Assembly: GCA_903821365.1 (NCBI GenBank)
Contig: CAIJKY010000003.1
Location: 1-64,000 of the forward strand
From: an uncultured bacterium
GTDB lineage: Bacteria > Patescibacteriota > Saccharimonadia > Saccharimonadales > Saccharimonadaceae
DNA: 64,000 nucleotides
Direction of reading: 5' to 3'
Below, one piece after another: positions 1-6,905 of the stretch. Position numbers and translations under genes: made by a program. Numbering within the stretch: position 1 is the first letter of the stretch; each line of letters starts with the position of its first letter. Below the pieces are notes generated by a model. That model had not been told where the DNA came from and did not search any database. It worked only from the letters and a program-made list of their open reading frames with translations.

Positions 1-125
1 ACGCTTGTACGCTCAAAGAGCAGTATCAGTGTTGAAATAGGCGGGTTTTGCCATTCGCCTACACCTATGGGTGCCATGAGTGTAGACATTTACCAATCAA
101 CGAACACGGCTATAGTTAACTGATA

Positions 126-533
126 CTAGCTAAGTTCGACGGCTGCACCAGCAGCTTCGAGGGCTTTTTTAGCAGTTTCAGCTTCGTCTTTGCTGACTTT
201 TTCTTTAATTGGGCTTGGCGCGTTGTCAACAAGACCCTTTGCTTCACCAAGGCCAAGGCCGGTAAGCTCTTTAACCGCTTTGATGACGGCAACTTTTTGT
301 GAACCGGCGTCTTTCAACGTAACGGTAAACTCAGTTTTTTCGTCTTCTGCAGCAGCAGCGTCGGCGGCAGGTGCAGCAGCAGCGGCAGCAGGAGCTGCAG
401 CGCTTACGCCCCAATGTTGTTCAAGGTATTTTACAACGTTGCTGATCTCGAGGGCGCTGAGCTTGTCGAGCTGGTCAACAATTGCTTGTTGGTCTTTTGT
501 TAATTCAATTACAGTCTTTTCTTCTTCTGCCAT
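126..533 (-). CDS. rplL: 50S ribosomal protein L7/L12
   Basis: 135 residues. L7/L12 forms the flexible ribosomal stalk that recruits GTPase translation factors. The N-terminal dimerisation region (about 1-45) is followed by an Ala/Pro-rich hinge (about 46-64) and the C-terminal globular domain, which carries the conserved [11 protein letters not shown] stretch. The gene lies 54 bases after rplJ on the same strand, the usual rplJ-rplL pair, and probably shares the rplJ promoter and leader. Assignment is secure from sequence family features. Confidence 0.97.
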   Translation of the reverse strand: MAEEEKTVIELTKDQQAIVDQLDKLSALEISNVVKYLEQHWGVSAAAPAAAAAAPAADAAAAEDEKTEFTVTLKDAGSQKVAVIKAVKELTGLGLGEAKGLVDNAPSPIKEKVSKDEAETAKKALEAAGAAVELS

Positions 534-587
534 GATAATCTCCTCGATTATTTGCTTGATAGTACGTATTGCTAAATTGGCTGCGTG

Positions 588-1121
588 TTATGCTTCGAGC
601 TGTTCTTGTCGTGCTTTAAGCGCAAACAAAACGCTGCGGACATTGCCAGAAAGAACGCCAACCACACCAGATAATGGTGCGGCGATTGTGCTGACCAACA
701 TGCCACGGAGTTGTTGCTTACTTGGAAGCGCTGCAAGAGCAGTAATGCCGGCAGTGTCTAAAGCTTCGCCAGTTGCTGTAAAGCCACAGACGAGCTGTAA
801 TGCTGGCTGCTTTTTTGAGAACTGCGCGAGCACCTGGGCTGGTGCTACTTCGTCTTCGCTACTGATTGCGTATACAAGCTGGCCAGTCAATAATGATGTG
901 TCAGTGTTTTTATATACTTCAGTTTGTTGCATAGCGACACGGACAAGGCGGTTTTTGACAACCTTGATGGTGACACCTGCTTCGCGAGCGGCGCGACGTA
1001 ATTGTTGCAACTCGGCAACACTCACGCCAGCATAGGCTGCGACGGCAGTCATTTTACTGTCAGCGAGCAACTCAGCCATGAGCAATACTTGGGATTGTTT
1101 CGTGTCTCGTGAAATTGCCAC
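588..1121 (-). CDS. rplJ: 50S ribosomal protein L10
   Basis: 177 residues, close to the normal L10 length. L10 anchors L7/L12 dimers to the large subunit and in many bacteria binds its own leader RNA. The N-terminal globular part and the C-terminal helix typical of L10 can be recognised. It is first in a two-gene operon with rplL and is preceded by a leader of about 200 bases with mutually exclusive hairpins, so feedback control is likely. Confidence 0.96.
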   Translation of the reverse strand: MAISRDTKQSQVLLMAELLADSKMTAVAAYAGVSVAELQQLRRAAREAGVTIKVVKNRLVRVAMQQTEVYKNTDTSLLTGQLVYAISSEDEVAPAQVLAQFSKKQPALQLVCGFTATGEALDTAGITALAALPSKQQLRGMLVSTIAAPLSGVVGVLSGNVRSVLFALKARQEQLEA

Positions 1122-1177
1122 GGTTTACTCCTTGTTATTACTTCGTATTCGTTGACTAGTTGTTAATGGACGTATGT

Positions 1178-1318
1178 AGGCATAAAAAAGCCTTTGGTTT
1201 ACCAAAGACGTTTGTTGAGTGAGGGTACGCAGAAAAACTACAATACTTATCACCTCGGTAGCAGATTAAGCGGTGGCGTTTCTTTCGATTGGCGTATGCA
1301 GCTACGGTCTTTGGTAAA
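1178..1318 (-). promoter_or_regulatory. rplJL leader with terminator/antiterminator (L10-leader-like)
   Basis: On the minus strand an 8-bp stem (GTCTTTGG/CCAAAGGC, loop TAAA, about 1190-1209) is followed by a run of six T: an intrinsic terminator inside the leader. The 12-mer TTTACCAAAGAC at 1318-1307, next to the predicted transcription start, is exactly complementary to GTCTTTGGTAAA at 1209-1198, the 5' arm of that terminator. The two pairings exclude each other, as expected for attenuation. L10 leaders are a known RNA family; the switch itself is inferred. Confidence 0.72.
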
Positions 1319-1329
1319 TACTAAAACTT

Positions 1330-1358
1330 ATTGTATAAAAAATAACAGAGGTTGTCAA
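1330..1358 (-). promoter_or_regulatory. Sigma70-type promoter for rplJL
   Basis: On the minus strand TTGACA (1358-1353), a 17-base spacer and TACAAT (1335-1330) give a near-consensus promoter. Transcription would start near 1323, leaving a leader of about 200 bases before rplJ. This is among the best promoter matches in the window. Confidence 0.75.
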
Positions 1359-1368
1359 TAAATTACTT

Positions 1369-1410
1369 GCTCCACGCACGCCGCGGTTTGGTGTTGGACG
1401 TGCGTGGAGC
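1369..1410. terminator. 12-bp perfect GC-rich hairpin
   Basis: GCTCCACGCACG (1369-1380) pairs exactly with CGTGCGTGGAGC (1399-1410) across an 18-base loop. It lies between the 37-residue ORF at 1442-1555 (minus strand) and the rplJ promoter. There is no T run on either side, so it is either a weak terminator or RNA-stabilising structure that insulates rplJL. Confidence 0.5.
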
Positions 1411-1441
1411 GTCGAGACGGGGTTGGGGCTAGTCAGTAGCC

Positions 1442-1555
1442 TTACAGTCCTTCCCACCTTCGGTTGTGTCGTCCTCTCGCGATCGTGGCTGACAGGCATT
1501 TGTCGATGACCTTGTCCACCGCGTTCACCAGTCTACGCCATGTCGATGTTGCCAT
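1442..1555 (-). CDS. Possible 37-residue basic small protein
   Basis: An ATG at 1555 has a GGAG motif about eight bases upstream, and the frame runs 37 codons to TAA at 1442. The product is Arg/Lys-rich with no membrane segment and resembles nothing I recognise. Base composition is GC-rich compared with the flanking AT-rich spacers, as in the 2077-2601 gene. A 12-bp hairpin follows it. It could also be chance coding in a structured RNA. Confidence 0.35.
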   Translation of the reverse strand: MATSTWRRLVNAVDKVIDKCLSATIARGRHNRRWEGL

Positions 1556-1643
1556 CAGTCAATCTCCGTATCTCGAACCCAGGCAGCTGGGATACTATTA
1601 CTTAAACATATTATTAAGACTAGAGCAAATATAGACGTACCTA

Positions 1644-1673
1644 TTGAAAATTATGCCAAGTCGTGTATATACT
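1644..1673 (+). promoter_or_regulatory. Predicted promoter upstream of the small-ORF locus
   Basis: TTGAAA (1644-1649), an 18-base spacer and TATACT (1668-1673) face right. Transcription would begin about 1680, only a few bases before an ATG at 1684. The spacer is one base over the optimum, so the call is moderate. Confidence 0.5.
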
Positions 1674-1683
1674 ATTTATACGT

Positions 1684-1779
1684 ATGCAACACCATACCTC
1701 ATTCCACTATAACGACATGTTGACCAAAAAGAATCTTCTTATTGGCCGTTTTATTATTGCATGCCGTTTCGGGGAGTGA
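1684..1779 (+). CDS. Possible 31-residue leader peptide
   Basis: ATG at 1684 opens a 31-codon frame ending in TGA at 1777-1779. There is no Shine-Dalgarno and the predicted transcript starts within about five bases, so translation would be leaderless or nearly so. The stop codon lies inside GGGGAGTGAG (1771-1780), the 5' arm of the proposed antiterminator, as in ribosome-controlled attenuators. No strong run of one amino-acid codon is visible. Confidence 0.35.
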   Translation: MQHHTSFHYNDMLTKKNLLIGRFIIACRFGE

Positions 1780-1857
1780 GAATTCATACGATCTAGATAG
1801 AACAAAACATAGACGAGCTCACTCCCCCGGCAAAGCACTAAGGGAATGAGCTCTTTT
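1771..1857 (+). promoter_or_regulatory. Attenuator-like alternative hairpins with T-run terminator
   Basis: Arm A, GGGGAGTGAG (1771-1780), pairs perfectly with CTCACTCCCC (1818-1827). Arm B (from GAGCTCACTCCC, 1815-1826) also pairs with arm C, GGGAATGAGCTC (1841-1852), with one mismatch, and C is followed by TTTTT: an intrinsic terminator. A:B and B:C use the same bases, so they are alternatives. Either this controls readthrough into the ORFs downstream, or the transcript from 1680 to 1857 is a small RNA. Confidence 0.55.
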
Positions 1858-1866
1858 TATATACAG

Positions 1867-2004
1867 ATGGCCATTCGGTCGGAGGCAAACGCCGGCACGC
1901 TCGCTTGCCTCCGACCGGGTTACCACCACAAGTGGAATACCTGGAGTCACGTCGCCATACTGCATAATCCCCACAAGGGATATATTTGGTATGGCGGTGT
2001 TTAA
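1867..2004 (+). CDS. Possible 45-residue small protein
   Basis: ATG at 1867, ten bases past the terminator T run, opens 45 codons to TAA at 2002-2004. The product ends in a Trp/Tyr/Gly-rich stretch (GYIWYGGV). No ribosome binding site is visible. A 13-bp perfect hairpin (1876-1888 with 1905-1917) lies inside the frame. It shares its frame with the 2077-2601 gene but is closed off by stops. It may be real, or part of a structured RNA. Confidence 0.3.
   Translation: MAIRSEANAGTLACLRPGYHHKWNTWSHVAILHNPHKGYIWYGGV
1876..1917. repeat. 13-bp perfect inverted repeat
   Basis: CGGTCGGAGGCAA (1876-1888) and TTGCCTCCGACCG (1905-1917) are exact complements with a 16-base loop. It is the longest perfect hairpin in this locus and has no T run, so it looks like RNA structure rather than a simple terminator. 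Confidence 0.7.
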
Positions 2005-2080
2005 CAATCGGGAGAAGATACGATCCGAACCCGCCGTGGCTGAAGTGCCCCACTACATCGAGTCCATGGAGGACAATTGA
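1991..2080 (+). CDS. Possible 29-residue coupling ORF
   Basis: ATG at 1991 opens 29 codons ending in TGA at 2078-2080. It overlaps the end of the 45-residue ORF by 14 bases. Its stop overlaps the TTG start of the next gene as TTGA, the usual geometry of translational coupling. The peptide is acidic at its C terminus. A GGAGGA motif for the next gene (2068-2073) lies inside it. Confidence 0.35.
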   Translation: MAVFNNREKIRSEPAVAEVPHYIESMEDN

Positions 2081-2601
2081 TTACTCCTAGAGGTTGGTAC
2101 GATGACGATGTGCCCATGCGCCACGTTGTCAGTGCCGAAACGATCGCTGAGATTGCTGGGCTGATCATGCATGGCTTTGTCAGTTCGGCGCGAAAAAAGA
2201 TCGATGCTCAGCTGCCCCACCCCAAATCGTCCGACTGGCTGACGATCTGTCGTCGAGTGCGTCGCTACTTGAAGCGCCGTGAGGCAGAGTGCCTCAGCGT
2301 TGAGCGTGAGTTCTCGGCGTACGCACGGCTCTGGATGCGCGTCATCAAGGTCTACGGTGTCGGCATGCAGCGCCTTCCGCCATCGGTGATCAGCCTCAAC
2401 GCGCTTGGCGCCTATGACGAGGTCTACGCCGCTGTGTTGCTTGGGCTGCGACGTGGTCATCCGCTACCGCCTCGCGCAGAGACCAACGGGGATGACATCA
2501 CCGCGTTCTTGGCCTACTGGGATGAACACCCCATGGTACTATCGGCGCTCGATGCCCTCGAGATGTACCAGGCGCACTCGGAGGCCAACCCTCCGTTGTG
2601 A
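2077..2601 (+). CDS. Hypothetical protein, 174 residues, GC-rich
   Basis: No family recognised. The product is alpha-helical in appearance, rich in Arg, Ala and Leu, with no signal peptide or membrane segment. It contains a basic cluster (about residues 55-67) and an acidic C terminus. The start is uncertain: TTG at 2077 has GGAGGA just upstream and overlaps the preceding ORF stop; GTG at 2110 or ATG at 2116 are alternatives. It is more GC-rich than the neighbouring thymidylate genes, which suggests a different origin. It converges on tmk across a hairpin at 2618-2649. Confidence 0.6.
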   Translation: MITPRGWYDDDVPMRHVVSAETIAEIAGLIMHGFVSSARKKIDAQLPHPKSSDWLTICRRVRRYLKRREAECLSVEREFSAYARLWMRVIKVYGVGMQRLPPSVISLNALGAYDEVYAAVLLGLRRGHPLPPRAETNGDDITAFLAYWDEHPMVLSALDALEMYQAHSEANPPL

Positions 2602-2617
2602 TGCATGAACGCTATGC

Positions 2618-2649
2618 GGCGACACTCGGGCAATCGCCTCAGTGTCGCC
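2618..2649. terminator. Hairpin between convergent genes
   Basis: GGCGACACT (2618-2626) and AGTGTCGCC (2641-2649) are perfect complements with a 14-base loop. It sits between the ends of the 2077-2601 gene and tmk. It lacks a T run on either strand but may act as a bidirectional transcript end. Confidence 0.45.
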
Positions 2650-2686
2650 ACGCGGGGCGAGTGTATCTTCTCCCGACACTTTCCTC

Positions 2687-3370
2687 TTAGCGATGTGTCC
2701 GTTTTTCTTCGATAATCTCCCAAATAGACTGGTGTATAGCCGCAATGGGTAGTAAACTATTATTTTTCATACACGCAACACCGACAAACTCCTCGGGATA
2801 GAGTCGACACAATTCTTCGTAGTTACGCTTGGCGTGCTCAAGATGTTCGTGGTTGGCTTCATGCAGATCACGCTTCTTGGCTGTATAGCTACGCGCCGCA
2901 CGGCTATCCATATGCGCGACCGCAATGCCAATCGGTACGAGAAGTACGATATTTAAATCAGGCCTTGGTAGCTCAAGCACGCCGTACTCAATTTGTTTGA
3001 TCAGCTCATAAAATGTTTCACGCTTTTCACGGCTATCGATACCGGCTGCTTGATGCGCTAAATTTGATGCAACGTAGCGGTCGGCCATAACTGTAATGCC
3101 TGCATCAAGTTTTGCTCGTATAGTTTTTGCTGCAGCAAATCGGTCGATCGCATAGGCGAGGCTGACAAGCTCCGGAATAACCGTCCCAAGCTCGCCGAAC
3201 TGTCCGTTTAGATAGGCCTCTACAAGCTTTGACGATACGCCACCATATTGCGGAAATTTAATTCGAAATACTTCACCAGTTTGACTCAGGCGTTGTTCAA
3301 GTAAATCGGCTTGAGTAGTTTTGCCGCTCCCATCGCCGCCTTCGATTGCGATAAATAAACCGCGATTCAT
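2687..3370 (-). CDS. tmk: Thymidylate kinase (dTMP kinase)
   Basis: 227 residues. Phosphorylates dTMP to dTDP. The P-loop GGDGSGKTT is at residues 11-19 and the DRY motif of thymidylate kinases follows at mid-protein. The ATG at 3370 is preferred to the longer frame because it overlaps the dcd stop as ATGA and begins directly at the P-loop strand. It is the last gene of the thyX-dcd-tmk operon. Confidence 0.9.
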   Translation of the reverse strand: MNRGLFIAIEGGDGSGKTTQADLLEQRLSQTGEVFRIKFPQYGGVSSKLVEAYLNGQFGELGTVIPELVSLAYAIDRFAAAKTIRAKLDAGITVMADRYVASNLAHQAAGIDSREKRETFYELIKQIEYGVLELPRPDLNIVLLVPIGIAVAHMDSRAARSYTAKKRDLHEANHEHLEHAKRNYEELCRLYPEEFVGVACMKNNSLLPIAAIHQSIWEIIEEKRTHR

Positions 3371-4086
3371 TTGATGGTTTTTGGTAAAGTTGCTATTTTT
3401 TTCGGCATAACTCGCTTGTCTTTGTAGGCGCGTGGCAACATCTGATCGGGCGACCATGTGCTAATGAGCTCATCAAGATTGTCGGTGTGCTGATATTTAC
3501 CACTCATACCGCCCCGTCCATGACTATAATTGCCCTCAATATATCCAGTATGATGAAAAATAATTTGCCCAACGCGTTCGCCAACTGGTAACACCACTGA
3601 TTCGTGTTGGTTAAGATTGTAAATCTCAAGCGTGATGCGATTGATGTAGCCTGGATCAATCCAGCCGGCATCAAAGCAGATTGCAACACCATTGCGTCCC
3701 CAGCTGCTCCGACTACGGATCTCGCAGGCACCACCTTCTGGGCGAATGCCGACAAATTCATGTGTGTGCGCCAAGATTCGCTCGCCTGGCTTTAGGACGA
3801 TAATGGGATGCTCGGCGGGAATATTCTTGAACGGCGTATGGTGATTTGTCTCGCACCACTTCTTATGTGGCGTTGCTTCAAGCGGACCACGGAAATAACG
3901 ATCGACGTCGCTTTGATCAAAAGGATTATAAACACGGATGCTATCGCCATACTCCTGCTTGTAATAATAGTAGCCGAGCGTAATATCGAGGCTTGCCTCA
4001 CTCACATGCTTTGGCTCGAACGGCACGCTGACGATTGCGCCTTCACGAATTGCCTCTCGGATTTCAACATTGCTGAAGACTGCCAT
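3367..4086 (-). CDS. dcd: dCTP deaminase family protein
   Basis: 239 residues. dCTP deaminases make dUTP from dCTP, and some members also hydrolyse dUTP to dUMP. The signature RSRSSWGRNGV followed by AGWIDPGY and TLEIYN is present at about residues 120-155. It lies nine bases after thyX and overlaps tmk by four, so the three genes form a route from dCTP to dTDP. Which activity (monofunctional or bifunctional) cannot be told by eye. Confidence 0.88.
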   Translation of the reverse strand: MAVFSNVEIREAIREGAIVSVPFEPKHVSEASLDITLGYYYYKQEYGDSIRVYNPFDQSDVDRYFRGPLEATPHKKWCETNHHTPFKNIPAEHPIIVLKPGERILAHTHEFVGIRPEGGACEIRSRSSWGRNGVAICFDAGWIDPGYINRITLEIYNLNQHESVVLPVGERVGQIIFHHTGYIEGNYSHGRGGMSGKYQHTDNLDELISTWSPDQMLPRAYKDKRVMPKKIATLPKTIK

Positions 4087-4094
4087 AGAGCCGC

Positions 4095-4946
4095 CTAGTC
4101 GTCCATTTCTTCGACCAATGAGTAATCATGTTCGTACGGAATAAGCTTGCGCAGTTGCATCCAGCCATGAAAATTACCACGCCACTCATTTTCGGCGAAT
4201 TCGGCGTCGCTCAAAGGCCGCGCAACATGTTCGAGCGGTGACATATGGCCACTACTGGTGAGACGCTCGTACAGTGCAAGATCGGCTGCTTGGTCGCGTC
4301 GTCCATCATGCGTTAAGTAACTGACACGTGCGCAACGAGCAGCAGCTATTTTGCGCGCCTCCTCAGTGTGCTCAAACATGCCATCATATTCTTCGGGCTG
4401 AATAAGCGGCAGGTGCCAATCATCGGGGCCAAGCGGTGTTGGGTCTGATGATTCGCAAGCGGCTTGCATGAGCTCGGCGATGGCGTGAATTTCGGGTTGC
4501 GCCTCTTTGTTATTGCGGAGGCTAAAGAAGTTGCTCCATTCAGTGCCACTTACGACGGCAGTATGCCACATAAATGGCTCAAAGATACGGTTTGTTAACT
4601 GCTTGTGGACATTCAATGCTAGTAAGGCTTTTGCGTGTCGAACGGCGTCGTCACGCGCGGCAAGCCATTCCTTTTTTGCCTGCTCGATATCTGCCTCATC
4701 GATTTCGCTTGTCGCTTGCATGCCAGCCTCGCGTGCACCCCAGTAATGCGGGATGAAGGGCTCGCTCATTACGCGCTCAATCTGCTTATCAACCGGAATC
4801 GCCCGCGAGCTAGCGGTGTTACGGCTGAGCATACGATGCGTGTTAAATTCCGAAAGCACAATACGCGGAAAAACAATTTCCATTGTTGTCACACGGTGTC
4901 CGCGCGAACTTATTGAATCAGCTAGTATTGTCGCCTTGAACGCCAT
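4095..4946 (-). CDS. thyX: Flavin-dependent thymidylate synthase
   Basis: 283 residues. ThyX makes dTMP from dUMP using methylene-tetrahydrofolate, FAD and NADPH. The ThyX motif (RHRxxSxNxxSxR) is seen as THRMLSRNTASSR at residues 36-48, with the first Arg replaced by Thr. The start at 4946 has GGAGG five bases upstream and gives the normal N terminus. It is first in the thyX-dcd-tmk operon. Confidence 0.93.
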   Translation of the reverse strand: MAFKATILADSISSRGHRVTTMEIVFPRIVLSEFNTHRMLSRNTASSRAIPVDKQIERVMSEPFIPHYWGAREAGMQATSEIDEADIEQAKKEWLAARDDAVRHAKALLALNVHKQLTNRIFEPFMWHTAVVSGTEWSNFFSLRNNKEAQPEIHAIAELMQAACESSDPTPLGPDDWHLPLIQPEEYDGMFEHTEEARKIAAARCARVSYLTHDGRRDQAADLALYERLTSSGHMSPLEHVARPLSDAEFAENEWRGNFHGWMQLRKLIPYEHDYSLVEEMDD

Positions 4947-5046
4947 AGACCCTCCGTTTACCTTGAATACGCTTATCTTTTTCTTAGTATATACAAGATG
5001 CGCAAGGAAATATGGCGTAGCTTTTACACCAATGTGTCGCAAAATA

Positions 5047-5068
5047 CTAGGGTACGCTGTTACCCTAG
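5047..5068 (-). terminator. Weak hairpin after the HTH-Nudix gene
   Basis: CTAGGGTA (5047-5054) and TACCCTAG (5061-5068) form an 8-bp stem with a 6-base loop, followed on the minus strand by TATTTT. It lies just past the stop at 5075. Confidence 0.4.
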
Positions 5069-5074
5069 CTTTAT

Positions 5075-5779
5075 TTAATAGTTATGAGATTCGTACATAT
5101 GGTCACGAGTGGCGAAACGCTTTGATTGAGCACTGGCGATAATGGCAGCCGTATCTTCAAAATAAGTAGTCTTTGATTCGAGCTCAGCAAGCGTCAGCCA
5201 TGCATTTGCGCCGCCCGTCCATTGCTGGTGTGGTTCTAGTGTCTTGCGAGTACGTGCATAGACGATGGCAAAAAGCTTGTCTTCAAGAATTGCCACACCG
5301 TCAGCGGCATAATCACGCACACGCATAAAAGTTCGCAGCTGACAAGCAAGCTCAATGCCAGTTTGCTTAGCCAACTCGCGTGCGGCAGTTACCTCAAACT
5401 GTTCTCCCCACACAGCCGGCCCGCTAATACAGCCCCAGTAATGTAAAAACGGCTGTCGCTTGCGCTCTTGCAACAAATAGCGACTCGGCTGTCCAGCGCG
5501 TGTATGTTCAACGACAACACATAGCGATAGCTTCGGCTGATGTTGTACTGCTCGCTCTGATTCATTGAGCCGATTCGCATACTCTTTCCCGCTTGGTGAA
5601 AGCTGATACGCACCATCGGTTCGTTTTTCTATCAACGCCAGCGTAACAAGCTTTCGAGTATGGAACTTAAAGACATCGCTTTCAAGACCCGCTTGCGCGC
5701 GTAAGGTGCTATAGCGTGCGGTATCGGTGTGGCGCAGTGCCCGTAAAATAATAATGTGGATAGGATGAATTGGCTGCAT
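5075..5779 (-). CDS. Winged-helix plus Nudix-like protein, degenerate Nudix box
   Basis: 234 residues. The first 75 or so look like a winged helix-turn-helix; residues 83-220 look like a Nudix fold. The Nudix box (Gx5Ex7REUxEExGU) reads G120, E126, R134-E135-L136, then K138-Q139 where the two metal-binding Glu should be, then G141-I142. Loss of both Glu argues against normal hydrolysis; a ligand-sensing regulator (NrtR-like design) is possible but inverted in domain order. No Shine-Dalgarno: the ATG lies about ten bases after the rplA terminator hairpin. Confidence 0.75.
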   Translation of the reverse strand: MQPIHPIHIIILRALRHTDTARYSTLRAQAGLESDVFKFHTRKLVTLALIEKRTDGAYQLSPSGKEYANRLNESERAVQHQPKLSLCVVVEHTRAGQPSRYLLQERKRQPFLHYWGCISGPAVWGEQFEVTAARELAKQTGIELACQLRTFMRVRDYAADGVAILEDKLFAIVYARTRKTLEPHQQWTGGANAWLTLAELESKTTYFEDTAAIIASAQSKRFATRDHMYESHNY

Positions 5780-5780
5780 A

Positions 5781-5816
5781 AAAACTCAAAACGCGTGGGA
5801 CATTGCCCACGCGTTT
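5781..5816 (-). terminator. Terminator of rplK-rplA
   Basis: AAACGCGTGGG (5789...) and CCCACGCGTTT (5806-5816) form an 11-bp perfect stem with a 6-base loop. On the minus strand a T-rich tract follows, directly before the ATG of the HTH-Nudix gene at 5779. Confidence 0.75.
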
Positions 5817-5840
5817 GGTTGTTTGGGGGGCAAGTTTAAC

Positions 5841-6830
5841 TTAAACTAAAGTGCTTGCATCAACTTTAATGCCAGGACCCATGGTCGTTGCCGTGTAGAT
5901 CGAGACAATGTAGTTACCCTTGAGGCTGTTTGGCTTAACGCTTTGAAGGCTTGCAAAGAAGGCTTTTGCGTTCTCAGTCAATTTAGCGCCACCAAAGCTT
6001 GCCTTGCCAACAGAAAGGTGCACAATCGCTTGCTTGTCGACGCGATATTCAACGCGACCAGCTTTTGCTTCTTGAACAGCCTTTGCGACGTTCACTGCAA
6101 CCGTACCACTCTTTGGGTTTGGCATAAGGCCGCGTGGACCAAGTACGCGTGCATACTTACCAAGTTTCGGCATCATTTGTGGCGTTGCAACTAGAATATC
6201 GAAGTTCAGCTCACCTTTATCGAGTTGCTGTAAGAATTCGTCGTCACCGATGATATCAGCGCCAGCTTCTTTAGCAGCAGCGTGTTGATCACTTGGTGCA
6301 AACACAGCAACGCGGATTTTCTTACCAGTACCGTGCGGCAAGCTTACTGTTGTGCGGATATTCTGGTCAGCTTGGCGTGGGTCGACACCAAGGACAACAT
6401 GAATCTCGACCGCGGCATCGAACTTGCTTGGGTTGGTCTTTGCAGCCAATTCAAGTGCTTCGCTAAGGCTGTAAACCTTACCTGCTTCGAGTTGCTCGGC
6501 AACTTTACGGTAGTTTTTGCCACGACGCTCGATAAGCGGGCGTGTAACTGGGCGTGGGCCTTTGGTGTCAGCCGCTTCGCTACCTTCTTGAGGTGTTGTG
6601 TCGCCAGTAGCTTTACGAGCTTCTTTGTCGGCTTTTTCTTCGGCTTCTTTAAGTGCTTTTGCGCTACGCTTGCCAGCTTTAGTTGTTGCTTCTGATTTTT
6701 CATCAGTAGTTTCATCGGCGCTCGATGGCGCTGCTACATCAACGATCGCTTGTTCGTTTTGCTCAGCGACAATAACGTCGGCTTCTTGTGCTTCTGTGGC
6801 TTCGATAGCCTTTTCTTTGGCTTTTGCCAT
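5841..6830 (-). CDS. rplA: 50S ribosomal protein L1 with long N-terminal extension
   Basis: 329 residues, about 100 more than the usual L1. The L1 domain starts near residue 102 and is complete. Residues 1-100 are a charged Ala/Glu/Lys-rich low-complexity extension. The ATG at 6830 has AAAGGAG eight bases upstream, which supports the extension as translated. It follows rplK and ends at a strong terminator. L1 binds 23S rRNA at the L1 stalk; the extension's role is unknown. Confidence 0.93.
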   Translation of the reverse strand: MAKAKEKAIEATEAQEADVIVAEQNEQAIVDVAAPSSADETTDEKSEATTKAGKRSAKALKEAEEKADKEARKATGDTTPQEGSEAADTKGPRPVTRPLIERRGKNYRKVAEQLEAGKVYSLSEALELAAKTNPSKFDAAVEIHVVLGVDPRQADQNIRTTVSLPHGTGKKIRVAVFAPSDQHAAAKEAGADIIGDDEFLQQLDKGELNFDILVATPQMMPKLGKYARVLGPRGLMPNPKSGTVAVNVAKAVQEAKAGRVEYRVDKQAIVHLSVGKASFGGAKLTENAKAFFASLQSVKPNSLKGNYIVSIYTATTMGPGIKVDASTLV

Positions 6831-6905
6831 GGTAGTAACTCCTTTGTGGTCCAAACGGCGAGCTGAGCTTGCCTCCCACATCAATTAATAAAAATACTGG
6901 TCGTT

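Noticed and set aside
190-1035. Long plus-strand open frame of 281 codons opposite rplL/rplJ
   Set aside because: It mirrors the Ala-rich codons of two certain ribosomal genes and has no ribosome binding site.
1302-1499. 65-codon minus-strand frame over the rplJ promoter
   Set aside because: It spans the promoter and hairpin and has no ribosome binding site or protein-like character.
6282-6715. Open frames of over 120 codons opposite and within rplA
   Set aside because: Shadows of the Ala/Glu/Lys-rich L1 extension; composition is explained by the L1 frame.
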